A stretch of 64,000 nucleotides of DNA from NCBI GenBank assembly GCA_965238215.1, contig OZ250180.1, positions 2,108,001 to 2,172,000 on the forward strand, written 5' to 3'. Below are positions 8,605 through 16,810 of this stretch, piece after piece. Positions within the stretch are counted from its first letter, which is position 1, and each line of letters starts with the position of its first letter. The position numbers were made by a program, and so were the translations under genes. The stretch is from JAPULR01 sp965238215 (GTDB lineage Bacteria > Chloroflexota > Dehalococcoidia > Lucifugimonadales > GCA-2712585). Under the pieces are notes generated by a model. It searched no databases and was not told the origin of the DNA. It saw only the letters and a program-made list of their open reading frames with translations.

Positions 8605-10602
8605 TCACCCGCCGTTGAGGAAGCGGCCCAGGGCGGTGAGGGGCCAGTAGTTACGGTAGAGATGGTAGTTGATCATAAAGCCAGCGCCCATGTCGAGGTC
8701 CTGGTAGGAAGGGTCTCCAGGGTCGGGCAGCTTCTTTGGTCGATGTCCGACGCCGTAGCCGGGGAAGCCGGTGCCGGTGAAATAAGGCTCGTCCCATGAG
8801 CCGTCGGCCTGCTGGGTCCGGTGCAGGTAGCGGATGCCCTTGAGGGCTGCGGGGGAGTCGGCCTCTCCCGCGGCGATGAGGGCCAGCAGCGCCCATGCGG
8901 TCTGGGAGGCGGTGCTGGGGCCTTTCCCCCTCAGGGACGGGTCAACGTAGGAGCCGCAGCTTTCGCCCCAGCCGCCGTCAGCGTTCTGATGCCGCATGAG
9001 CCAGGCTACTGCCTTTCGCACGTAGGGTTGGCTCATGTCCTCGCCGATGGCTCGGAGGGCGGGCAGCACCGCGCCGGCGCCGTAAATGTAGTTCACTCCC
9101 CAACGGCCGAACCAGGGGCCGTCCTCTTCCTGATCCGCGCGGATGTAGTCGTAGGCCCTCTGGATTGGTTCGAAGGTGCGGTCGTAGCCGAGCTTGCCGA
9201 GGGCTTCCACAACGTGGGCGGTAACGTCGACGCTTGGGGGATCCAGGGATTCGCCGAAGTCGGCGAAGGGGATGCTGCTCAGGTAGGTACGGTCGTTATC
9301 CTTGTCGAAGGCGGCCCACCCGCCGTTGGCGCTCTGCACGCCCAGGAGCCAGGAGACGCCCCTTTCCACGGCGGCGACGCGACATTTGTCCTCATCTGCG
9401 GGGAGTCCGGCCATGTTCAGGGCAATGAGCACCTCCGCCACGTCGTCTATGTCGGGGTAGTTGTTGTTGGCGAACTCGAAGGCCCAGCCGCCGGGTGGAG
9501 TCTCCGGCGCCTTTACCTGCCAGTCGCCGCCGCGAAGGATTTGCTTGTCAATGAGCCATCGGGCGGCGGACTCCATGGCGGGGTTATCGGGCGGGATGCC
9601 CGATTCCAGCATGGAAATCAGCGCGAGGCAAGTATCCCATACGGGGGAGATGCAGGCTTGCACCCGCCAGGTATCGTCCTCCTCTATGGCGAAGCCTTCG
9701 AAGCCCTGGAGGCCCATCTTCATGGCGGGGTGGTCCAGTTGGTAGCCCAGGTGCTTGAGGCAGATGAGGGAGTAGACCCAGGGGGGTTGAATGCCGCCCC
9801 AGGAGCCGTCGGCCTCCTGTCGGGCGAGGATCCACTGGGCGGCGAGGCCCTTGGCCCAGGCGCGGCCGGGCTTGATGGGAGCCTTTTCGTACAGACGCAG
9901 GACCTTATCTGCACCGTTGAACAGGGTACGCCAGCTGGCTATGCGTCTGGACAGGCCATTGGAGGGGGGGTTGTGTCCGTTTTGCCGCGGGAAGAGTTCC
10001 GGGATGGCGGCGAATGCGGGGATAGGCACCGTTGGCTTTTCCGTCAGGATTATGGTCATGGGCACGATGGTGGCCCGCGCCCAGCTAGAGAACTCGTAGA
10101 TGTTGAGGGGGAACCAGGTAGGCAGGAACATCACTTCCGGCGGCATGGCGGGCAGGTTCTTCCACGGAAACTGGCCTAGCATGGCCAGCCAGATTTTGGT
10201 GAATACGCGGGTGTTGGGAACTCCGCCCTTGGAGAGGATAAACTCCCTGGCTTTAGTCATGGCGGGGGAGTTTGCGGGGATGCCCGCCATCTTCAGGGCC
10301 GTATAGCATTCAACGCAGGTGCTCAGGTTGCCTGGCGCGCCGTAGTATTGGGCCCAGGAGCCGTCCTCCTCCTGGCGGCCCAGGATGTAGTTGGCGATCT
10401 TACGCCATCGTTCCGGGTCCGGCGCGCCCAGAATGTGGGTAAGCATGAGGTATTCGGCCTCCATGGTGGGGTTGGACTCTAACTCACCCCACCAGTAGCC
10501 TTCCTCGTACTGGATGCTCAGCATATATTGTTGGGCTTTTGCGACGGTTTCCGTCGCAGCCTCCCGAACGTGCTCGTCAATTCTTGAAGTCGCCTGTGGC
10601 AT
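8605..10602 (-). CDS. shc: Squalene-hopene cyclase
   Basis: 665 aa from the ATG at 10602, which has an AGAGG ribosome site just upstream; a longer in-frame extension to 11085 would run through hpnA and is rejected. At least six QW repeats are visible (for example QEEDGSW, QEADGSW, QSANGGW, QNADGGW, QQADGSW). The catalytic protonating motif is DIDD near residue 384, followed by V where most cyclases have T. The enzyme cyclises squalene to hopene/hopanol at the membrane. The flanking hpn genes make this assignment firm. Confidence 0.95.
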   Translation of the reverse strand: MPQATSRIDEHVREAATETVAKAQQYMLSIQYEEGYWWGELESNPTMEAEYLMLTHILGAPDPERWRKIANYILGRQEEDGSWAQYYGAPGNLSTCVECYTALKMAGIPANSPAMTKAREFILSKGGVPNTRVFTKIWLAMLGQFPWKNLPAMPPEVMFLPTWFPLNIYEFSSWARATIVPMTIILTEKPTVPIPAFAAIPELFPRQNGHNPPSNGLSRRIASWRTLFNGADKVLRLYEKAPIKPGRAWAKGLAAQWILARQEADGSWGGIQPPWVYSLICLKHLGYQLDHPAMKMGLQGFEGFAIEEDDTWRVQACISPVWDTCLALISMLESGIPPDNPAMESAARWLIDKQILRGGDWQVKAPETPPGGWAFEFANNNYPDIDDVAEVLIALNMAGLPADEDKCRVAAVERGVSWLLGVQSANGGWAAFDKDNDRTYLSSIPFADFGESLDPPSVDVTAHVVEALGKLGYDRTFEPIQRAYDYIRADQEEDGPWFGRWGVNYIYGAGAVLPALRAIGEDMSQPYVRKAVAWLMRHQNADGGWGESCGSYVDPSLRGKGPSTASQTAWALLALIAAGEADSPAALKGIRYLHRTQQADGSWDEPYFTGTGFPGYGVGHRPKKLPDPGDPSYQDLDMGAGFMINYHLYRNYWPLTALGRFLNGG

Positions 10603-10616
10603 ACACCTCTCCGTGT

Positions 10617-11600
10617 TTATACTTCGCGGTGGTCTCGAAACCACCGCACGGCCTTTTCCAAGGCCTCCTCCACCGGACTTTGGGGCAGCCCCAACTCGCG
10701 GACGGCCTTGGCGCTGCTGACGTACATGGGCTTCTTGGCAACCCGCATTCCTTCCAGAGGGATGCGGGGCTTTCGTTTGAGCAGCTTGCCTTCTATCAGA
10801 TAATCGATCATCCCCAGGAGAATTATCAGGTTTATGGGAATTCGCACCCGCGGCGCCCTGACTCCGGTGATGGATTCCAGGGTTAACAGGACCTCCAGAA
10901 GGGTCATGTTGCGATGTCCCAGGATGTAGCGCTGGCCGGGTACGCCCTTTTCCATGGCGAGGACGTGGCCCGTAGCCACGTCTTCCACGTCTATGACGTT
11001 CATGCCGGTGCCGATGTAGACGGGCAGTTTTCTGCGGAGGAAGTCGAGGACGATGCCGCCAGTGGGGGTGGGTTTCACGTCCCACGGGCCTATTGGCGCT
11101 GCGGGGTTGACGACAACCACGGGCAGCCCATTACTTGCAGCGGCCAGGGCTTCCTGTTCGCCCAGATACTTGGACTTCTTGTAGTGGCCCACCAGGTCTT
11201 GGGGTCGAAGCTGCGTGTCTTCCGTGCCGAGACCCTTCTTAGGCAAGCCGATGGTGGAGACGGTGCTGGTGTAGACGGCCTTCTCCACGCCGGCGCGTTC
11301 GGCTTCCTCGAATATGATCTTCGTGCCTTCCACGTTGACTCTGTAGACCTCCGAGGGGTCCCGGCTCCAGAAAGTGTACATAGCGGCGCAGTGGAAGACG
11401 CCGTGGCAGCCCTTGAGGGCTTTGGCTATGGATTCCCTATCTCGCAAGTCTCCGAGGGCCTCCTCAACGCCCAGATTTTCCAGTGCAAGGGCGTTGCTGT
11501 TCCGACGCACCAGCGCCCGTACGTCGTAGCCCCTATCGACAAGGGTCCTGACCAGGTTGCCGCCTATAAAGCCCGTCGCGCCCGTTACTAATACTCTCAC
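10617..11600 (-). CDS. hpnA: Hopanoid-associated sugar epimerase HpnA
   Basis: 327 aa extended SDR with a GTG start. The Rossmann motif GATGFIG is at residues 7-13 and the family's YTSTVSTIGLP segment follows, with GHYKKSKYLGE holding the active-site tyrosine and lysine. HpnA is regularly found in hopanoid operons but its exact reaction remains uncertain; a role in head-group sugar modification is usually proposed. It lies 14 bp upstream of the cyclase gene and 6 bp from hpnG. Confidence 0.93.
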   Translation of the reverse strand: MRVLVTGATGFIGGNLVRTLVDRGYDVRALVRRNSNALALENLGVEEALGDLRDRESIAKALKGCHGVFHCAAMYTFWSRDPSEVYRVNVEGTKIIFEEAERAGVEKAVYTSTVSTIGLPKKGLGTEDTQLRPQDLVGHYKKSKYLGEQEALAAASNGLPVVVVNPAAPIGPWDVKPTPTGGIVLDFLRRKLPVYIGTGMNVIDVEDVATGHVLAMEKGVPGQRYILGHRNMTLLEVLLTLESITGVRAPRVRIPINLIILLGMIDYLIEGKLLKRKPRIPLEGMRVAKKPMYVSSAKAVRELGLPQSPVEEALEKAVRWFRDHREV

Positions 11601-11606
11601 GGCCCG

Positions 11607-12329
11607 TTACCTCTGGGCCGGTCGGGGAGTTCCCCGACGGATGGCCTGGTCGACGAAGGTCTTGGTGAAAATGTCCAGGCTTTTCTGGGCTTTTTTTGCA
11701 CCTTTAGCCAGGGACATAAGCTTAGGGAGACGACCGGGCCGGGCCAGAGAGTTAAGGATGACGCGCATTCCCCGACGGGCCTCCCGCTGGAGCATGATTT
11801 CCTCCACGTAGGGGGGGAGCTCCTGGCTGGTTGTGTCCGAAATCGCCCGCACGGAGACGAAGGGCACGCCGGCCTGCGAGGCGGCGCGGCATATCCAGTA
11901 GTCCTCAAGGCTGACGGCCTGGGCGTTAAACTCCCGGTGGAGCTTTTCCCGCTCGCTGCGGGTGCGGACCAGCCGGTCAGCCGTGAGGGTGTCACGACGG
12001 ACGTAGGGGAGGGCGTTTTCGTGGATGGCGGCTTCCGCCAGCTGAAAGAGGCGCAGGTCTATCGTCAGGGGTGGAGAGCCGTCCGTCGACAGGAGGCGGC
12101 GGGCGAGCACCAGGTCTCCCACGCTGAGGTCGTCGGACAGGGCCCCCGAGAAGCCTATGGAGAGCACAAGAGAGGGCTTGGAGTCGCCTTCGAGCAGAGA
12201 TGTAGCGGCGGCAAGGGCCTTTTCCTTGCCCACGCCGGTGACGGTGACGGAGGCTTGGCCCTTGGAGGTACTCTTCAAGCTTCCCAGTCTGCGAACCTCG
12301 TCTTTCATCGCTGCTACAATCGCAATCAA
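11607..12329 (-). CDS. hpnG: Adenosylhopane nucleosidase/phosphorylase HpnG
   Basis: 240 aa, TTG start (no in-frame ATG upstream before a stop). It is a nucleoside phosphorylase/MTA-SAH nucleosidase-fold protein: SIGFSGAL in the first third and the acidic SLEDYWICRAA stretch fit the purine-binding core. HpnG removes adenine from adenosylhopane, giving (phospho)ribosylhopane in bacteriohopanepolyol synthesis. It follows hpnH, the preceding enzyme of the pathway, after 72 bp. Confidence 0.9.
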   Translation of the reverse strand: MIAIVAAMKDEVRRLGSLKSTSKGQASVTVTGVGKEKALAAATSLLEGDSKPSLVLSIGFSGALSDDLSVGDLVLARRLLSTDGSPPLTIDLRLFQLAEAAIHENALPYVRRDTLTADRLVRTRSEREKLHREFNAQAVSLEDYWICRAASQAGVPFVSVRAISDTTSQELPPYVEEIMLQREARRGMRVILNSLARPGRLPKLMSLAKGAKKAQKSLDIFTKTFVDQAIRRGTPRPAQR

Positions 12330-12401
12330 GTTTGTTTACTACCGCTTTTTCATGTTTAGCATTTCGATCTATCGCTATCCGGTGTTTGCGGAGGCTTTGC
12401 C

Positions 12402-13484
12402 CTAGGCCGCGGTTATGCCGCTCTTGGTGATTGCCCCGGAGCGGATGAGGGTGAACCAGTCCTTGGGGCTGGTGACGGCTCCGAAGATGGTCGCCGACTC
12501 GAAGCCACAGTGCATCATGCAGTTGGCGCACCTGGGGTCCTTTCCAACGCCGTACTTCTCCCAGACTTCCGCCTTCATAACCTCGCTCATCTTGCCGACG
12601 TGCTTGTCGGCCAGGGGATAGCAGGGGAGCCTCCAGCCCATGATGGTGTAGGTGGGGTTGGACCAGGCGGTGCACTGGTAGTTCCGCTCGCCACGCAGAA
12701 AATCGAGGTAGAGGGGGTTGTTGTAGAAGCGGATGCCGTCGGAGCGATCGGGGTCCAGAATCTCCTTGAACACCTTCTCGGATTCGGTCCGGCGGAGGAA
12801 CTGTTCCCGGTCGGGGACGGCCTCATAGTCGAAGCCGGGGGAGATCATGCAGCCTTCCACGCCCATGTCCGTCATGGTGCGGAAGAGTTCATGCAGGTCT
12901 TCCACGTCGCTGCCGCGGAAGATGGTGGTGTTGGTGCAGACGCGGTAGCCCTGGGCGAGGGCGCTGGCGATGGCGGCCTTGGCTTTCTTAAAGACCCCCT
13001 TGCGGTCTACTGATTCGTCGTGCTTCTCCTCCATGCCGTCCATGTGCACCACCCAACAAAAGTACTTGGAGGGCTGGATCTTCTTCATGACTCGCTCCAT
13101 CAGCAGGCCGTTGGAGCAGCAGTATATGAAGTATTTACGCCGTATCAGCTCGTTGATGATGTCGCTTATCTGGGGGTGAATGGTTGGCTCTCCGCCGGCG
13201 ATGGATACGATGGGCGCGCCCGACTCCTCTACGGCGGCGATGGCCTCATCGACGGGCATCATCTTGCTCATCATGGCCTTGTACTCGCGGATGCGGCCAC
13301 AGCCGACGCAGGAGAGGTTGCACATCTCCAGCGGTTCCAGCATGGTTACCATCGGGAAGCGCTTCCGCCCCTTGAGTTTCTGGGTCAGCATGTATTTGGC
13401 CAGCCGGATTGAAAGCTCCATGGGCCGCCTGGAGGGTTTCACCGGAGTATTGGTCTCTTGGATTCTCTCGGTAGTAGTGGTCAA
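12402..13484 (-). CDS. hpnH: Adenosylhopene synthase HpnH (radical SAM)
   Basis: 360 aa, TTG start with a GAAGGGAA ribosome site. The radical-SAM motif CNLSCVGC (C55, C59, C62) binds the 4Fe-4S cluster, and a C-terminal cysteine group CANCMMHC follows. HpnH adds an adenosyl radical to diploptene to form adenosylhopane, the first step of side-chain extension. It lies second in the operon, after the prenyl synthase, upstream of hpnG. Confidence 0.94.
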   Translation of the reverse strand: MTTTTERIQETNTPVKPSRRPMELSIRLAKYMLTQKLKGRKRFPMVTMLEPLEMCNLSCVGCGRIREYKAMMSKMMPVDEAIAAVEESGAPIVSIAGGEPTIHPQISDIINELIRRKYFIYCCSNGLLMERVMKKIQPSKYFCWVVHMDGMEEKHDESVDRKGVFKKAKAAIASALAQGYRVCTNTTIFRGSDVEDLHELFRTMTDMGVEGCMISPGFDYEAVPDREQFLRRTESEKVFKEILDPDRSDGIRFYNNPLYLDFLRGERNYQCTAWSNPTYTIMGWRLPCYPLADKHVGKMSEVMKAEVWEKYGVGKDPRCANCMMHCGFESATIFGAVTSPKDWFTLIRSGAITKSGITAA

Positions 13485-13498
13485 TAGGTTGTTCCCTT

Positions 13499-14587
13499 CT
13501 AGTATTCTCTGGATACCAGGAAGTCCACCAAACTCTGGGCCTCTTCTCCGGCCCAGCCGGAAATGGGCACTGAAGCGAGGGCGTCCATGGCGAGGGTCGC
13601 TTCCCGGTTGATCATGTATTGAGCGCTTTCCTGGGCGCCGACTGCTTCCAGTATGTCCAACACCTGATCTACGTCCTGCTGGTCCAGGGTTTGCTTGCCG
13701 TAGATGTGCTCCAGCCGGCGGCGGTCGGGCCCGTCGGCGTTCTGGAGGGCGAGGACGATGGGAAAGGACTTTTTCTTGCGGCGGATGTCGTTGTCGGAGG
13801 ATCGGCCGGCCTTGCCCGTGGTCTTCTCGTCGCCCCAGATGCCGAGGACGTCGTCCCGGATCTGAAACATGCGGCCCAGGCTGCGGCCGTACTCGGTGAA
13901 GGCGCTAACATGGGCGTCGTTCTCGGTGGCAAGGATAGCGCCCATCCGGAGGGCGCAGGCGATGAGGGCGCCGGTCTTGAGTTTGATCATGCCGAGGTAG
14001 GCGTCGATGCCGATGTCGAGGGAGTCTTCGAACTGCAGGTCCTGGACCTGCCCCTTGATCATGGACAGGCTGCTTTCCACCAGTAGTTGGGAGCAGCGGA
14101 GGGCTGTGGCGTCAGTTACGCCTCTCTGCACCAGCGCGAGGGCCGTTTGGTAGGCGGTGGCGTGCATGGCGTTTCCCACCGCGAGGGCCTTGGGCTGGCC
14201 CCAAACGTACCAGACCGTGGGCTTGTGCCGCCGGACCTCGTCCCCGTCCTGGATGTCATCGTGCACCAGGGAAAAGTTATGGACGAGCTCTAGGGCCAGG
14301 GCTGCGGGCATGGCCCGTTGCCAAGCGCCGCCGAGGGCTTGGCAGGCGAAGAGGCATAGGGCCGGGCGCACGGCTTTGCCCGGGTCTTGGGGAACGTCCA
14401 AGAAACGGCCCTGCCGGTCCGCCCAGCCGAGATGATAGCGGAACGGGCCGGAAAGCCGGAGGCTGCCGTTTGGAAGAGCGGCGCCCAGAGCCGATTGGAT
14501 GCCGCCGCCGTAGTGGGTAAGCGGTCCTGGAGGCTTGGGGCGTTGCTTTGTGGAATGTACGCTTTGGGGCCCCGACGTTGTTTGCAT
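13499..14587 (-). CDS. Polyprenyl (farnesyl/geranylgeranyl) diphosphate synthase
   Basis: 362 aa from the ATG at 14587, preferred over the in-frame ATG at 14617 because an AGGGG ribosome site lies 5 nt upstream and the mapped promoter would leave the earlier ATG almost leaderless. It has the first aspartate motif DDIQD (110-114) and the second RDDVLGIWGD. It makes the C15 or longer prenyl diphosphate that feeds HpnD. As first gene of the hopanoid run, it probably supplies farnesyl diphosphate. Confidence 0.9.
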   Translation of the reverse strand: MQTTSGPQSVHSTKQRPKPPGPLTHYGGGIQSALGAALPNGSLRLSGPFRYHLGWADRQGRFLDVPQDPGKAVRPALCLFACQALGGAWQRAMPAALALELVHNFSLVHDDIQDGDEVRRHKPTVWYVWGQPKALAVGNAMHATAYQTALALVQRGVTDATALRCSQLLVESSLSMIKGQVQDLQFEDSLDIGIDAYLGMIKLKTGALIACALRMGAILATENDAHVSAFTEYGRSLGRMFQIRDDVLGIWGDEKTTGKAGRSSDNDIRRKKKSFPIVLALQNADGPDRRRLEHIYGKQTLDQQDVDQVLDILEAVGAQESAQYMINREATLAMDALASVPISGWAGEEAQSLVDFLVSREY

Positions 14588-14635
14588 GAAAACCCCTGGC
14601 GTGCGCCAAGAATACATAGTTACACGATGTATAGA

Positions 14636-14664
14636 ATGCTAGCAAAGGGTATTGGCAGTGTCAA
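14636..14664 (-). promoter_or_regulatory. Promoter of the hopanoid operon
   Basis: On the minus strand TTGACA (14659-14664) is followed after 17 bp by TAGCAT (14636-14641). A consensus -35 and a 4/6 -10 at ideal spacing put the start of transcription near 14629, about 42 nt before the ATG at 14587. No comparable promoter was found between genes further down, so this may drive the whole 13-gene run. Confidence 0.6.
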
Positions 14665-14751
14665 TAGAATTGGTGGATAGCGGAGCGTGGCGGGCGGACA
14701 GTGAAGAGTGGCGAGGTGGGCGGGTTGGGTTAAGTGATACTTGTTATCTGA

Positions 14752-14897
14752 AAACGAGTAGAAACGAGTGGGAATACGAAGGTTGTTTGGGGATTCGTTT
14801 CAGGAGTGGCAGGCGTGGGATGGACTCGTTTGCTAAAACGAGTTTTGGGGGAATTGGAGTGTTTCAGGCGTGGATAAGGGGATTTTTGGACTCGTTT
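14752..14897. promoter_or_regulatory. Cluster of five AAACGAGT/ACTCGTTT boxes upstream of the hopanoid operon
   Basis: AAACGAGT occurs at 14752-14759 and 14762-14769. The reverse form ACTCGTTT at 14824-14831 pairs with AAACGAGT at 14836-14843 across 4 nt, and a further ACTCGTTT is at 14890-14897. Five exact 8-mers in 146 bp, about 90-230 bp upstream of the -35 box, look like binding sites for one regulator. The central pair could also form a hairpin. The rest of the 14618-15065 gap shows no convincing gene. Confidence 0.45.
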
Positions 14898-14985
14898 CTC
14901 GTTTTTTTCTTTTCGGTGGGAATTCGAGAGGGAGTTTTTGATTGTACGTCGCATTGTGTAGGAGGCGAAGGTGTTGGGAGGCATG

Positions 14986-15052
14986 GTTCATGGGGGTAGG
15001 TTAGCAGGAAGGGGTAATTGGGGCAATGGGTGGATGTCAGTGAGGGAGGGGG
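14986..15052. repeat. Direct repeat copy A flanking the metallopeptidase gene
   Basis: A ~67-bp sequence starting GTTCATGGGGGTAGG, nearly identical to 16518-16585 (a few mismatches and one 1-bp gap). It lies 14 bp beyond the 3' end of the lipoprotein gene, while the other copy lies just beyond its 5' end. Confidence 0.85.
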
Positions 15053-15065
15053 TCGCGAGCGGCGC

Positions 15066-16476
15066 CTACTCGCAGCGTTCAACGCGCGGGAGATTCGCGG
15101 GATAGTCAGGCAGCCCTATCTCAATGCCGGTCACATCAACCCCTGTGGCGTGCACCATCGCAGCTTCACTGCGTATCGTGGCCAATCCACCGGTGCCGTT
15201 ATGCCAGCCAACCCAACTGCAGCCTTCCCCGGCCCAGATGTCCAGGGTAAAAGATCCGCCCGGCACCCGTATTACAAAGACTCCATCGGCCCCCGTTCGG
15301 CTATACTCGCTATTGGCTACCTGGCCTTGCCACGCCCAGATCCCTATCCCTTCCAGTGGTTTGCCATCGGGGCCCGTTATCACTCCACGAATCCTGAAAC
15401 TGTTTACATCCGAAGTCTCATGGCAGGAGGATGTAACGGCGATATCGCCAAACACCTCACGGATGAGGGTCGCGAGCGTGGGATCGTATGCGTCTAGTTC
15501 AGCGCGGGTATTGATGTTGTTGTGAATTGGTCCGGGAGGATCGTTCACCCCAAACCAGGACTGAACCCCTTCCGCCCAATACTCCTCCACATTTTCAGCG
15601 GTGTAAGTGTACTCCCACAAGCCCGCGTCCAAAGCGTCCCGGTAAGCAGCCTCCAGGCGTCTCTTGAATTCCCTGCCGTCTTCTTGACGTTCCACTCCGT
15701 GATTGAGAATGGCGTGGGCAAATTCGTGAATAAATATATCCTCAAAGGGGAAAATGTCATTCTGGTGACAGAGTAGATTGCCTTCCCAAATCACCGTCGT
15801 TCGATCTATTTCATTCCCACTAACGCCGCCTCCCTGAACTCTGGGGTTCCAGTCGGTGCCAGGACTGGTCTCATAAATGCGGCGGAATTCCGGAATGTCC
15901 GTGAGGACTTCCTCATCTGCCGCGACAGTTACCAGCCTGCCTAGTTCGGCTAATGTGGCGCGGATGTCCGGCCGCTCGGCTAGCATCTCATCAACGATTT
16001 CCTTTGCGCGGTATAGCGCCTCGTCCGCCACCTCTTTTGAGGAGAGGATGGGCAATCCGTCGGCATTCAGGTATTTCTGGTAGAACGAATCTAGCCCAAG
16101 GCTGGCAGGCGGTGGCGTCGGTGGTGGATTGGGCAGCGGCATGGGTGTTGGTTCGGGCGTAGGTTCCGGGGTAGGCTCGGGCGTAGGTTCTGGAGTAGGC
16201 TCCGGGGTAGGCTCCGGGGTAGGCTCTGGAGTAGGTTCTAGAGTAGGCTCCGGGGTAGGCTCTGGAGTAGGTTCTAGAGTAGGCTCCGGGGTAGGCTCTG
16301 GAGTAGGTTCTGGGGTAGGCTCCGGCAACCGTAGACGTTTCCGCGGGTGGGGAAGTTCCGGCTAGCATCGGTGGGGGAGTTGCAGTTGGCGGCGGCGTCA
16401 CCCCTTCAACACAAGCCACGAGCAGGGCAGCCGCAATTAGAGCCAACGTGAAAAAGGGTATGGGCCTGGGGATCAT
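15066..16476 (-). pseudogene. Lipoprotein with HEFAH metallopeptidase domain, interrupted by a frameshift
   Basis: The first frame (ATG at 16476) encodes a lipoprotein signal ending in the lipobox LVAC. From about 16330 that frame turns into nonsense (repeated AYPRTYSRAYPG), while another frame gives (PEPT)n, then a domain with HEFAH (15714-15728, an HExxH zinc motif) and a downstream EEYWAEG stretch, and a C-terminal carboxypeptidase-regulatory-like beta domain. Joined, the protein would be ~470 aa: signal, Pro/Glu/Thr spacer, secreted gluzincin-like peptidase. A single-base indel between about 16329 and 16363 explains this; it could be a real mutation, phase variation or a sequence error. 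A TTG at 16328 could start the second frame, but without a signal peptide. Confidence 0.7.
16150..16330. repeat. 12-bp tandem repeats encoding Pro-Glu-Pro-Thr
   Basis: About fifteen imperfect copies of a 12-bp unit (GGCTCCGGGGTA and variants with TCTGGA or TCTAGA). The unit is a multiple of three, so copy number change would keep the frame; the frameshift in this gene needs a separate indel. The repeat forms the spacer between the lipoprotein signal and the peptidase domain. Confidence 0.85.
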
Positions 16477-16517
16477 GGGAGGCTTATGTTTTGTATCCTG
16501 ATCGTGTGGGCGATATT

Positions 16518-16585
16518 GTTCATCGGGGTAGGTTAGCAGGGAAGGGGGAATTGGGGCAATGGGTGGATGTCAGTGAGGGAGGGGG
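16518..16585. repeat. Direct repeat copy B flanking the metallopeptidase gene
   Basis: Near-identical partner of 14986-15052, same orientation, 42 bp upstream of the ATG at 16476. Both share the core GGGGCAATGGGTGGATGTCA. The two copies are 1.53 kb apart. Confidence 0.85.
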
Positions 16586-16606
16586 AGGCTGTGGGGATGT
16601 AAGGCT

Positions 16607-16710
16607 GGGGTCCCGCATCCGCGAGGACACGGGAAGGGAGAGGCGGGGTTGGTTGTGGGGAGCGATAGATTCTTCACTTCGCTTCGCTACGTTCAGAATG
16701 ACATGTGGGG
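16607..16710. repeat. Two dispersed intergenic repeats
   Basis: 16607-16633 matches the CCCGCATCCGCGAGGACA family seen also at 25651, 25789-25941, 30407 and 39653. 16668-16710 contains CGTTCAGAATGACATGTGGGG, the same unit that is tandemly repeated at 38191-38356. They sit in the 334-bp gap upstream of the Fe-S oxidoreductase gene; nothing else was seen in it apart from the ribosome site before 16811. Confidence 0.75.
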
Positions 16711-16810
16711 CGCGAGGACAACGGAGGGGGGCGGTGTGTGACGGTGGGGGGATAGTGCTAAACTACCCTGAACGTAATCTGCTGCATATTCTGTTGAAGG
16801 AGGAGGGTGG

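Noticed and set aside
10603..11085. N-terminal extension of the squalene-hopene cyclase reading frame
   Set aside because: It lies wholly inside hpnA and the extra residues are basic and unlike cyclases; the ATG at 10602 has a ribosome site.
14652..14999. 115-aa plus-strand ORF in the gap upstream of the hopanoid operon
   Set aside because: Low-quality sequence with no family, no ribosome site, and it overlaps the promoter boxes and a repeat.
16129..16365. Plus-strand ORF of GSGVGS repeats
   Set aside because: Antisense of the PEPT-encoding repeats in the peptidase gene; no ribosome site or homology.
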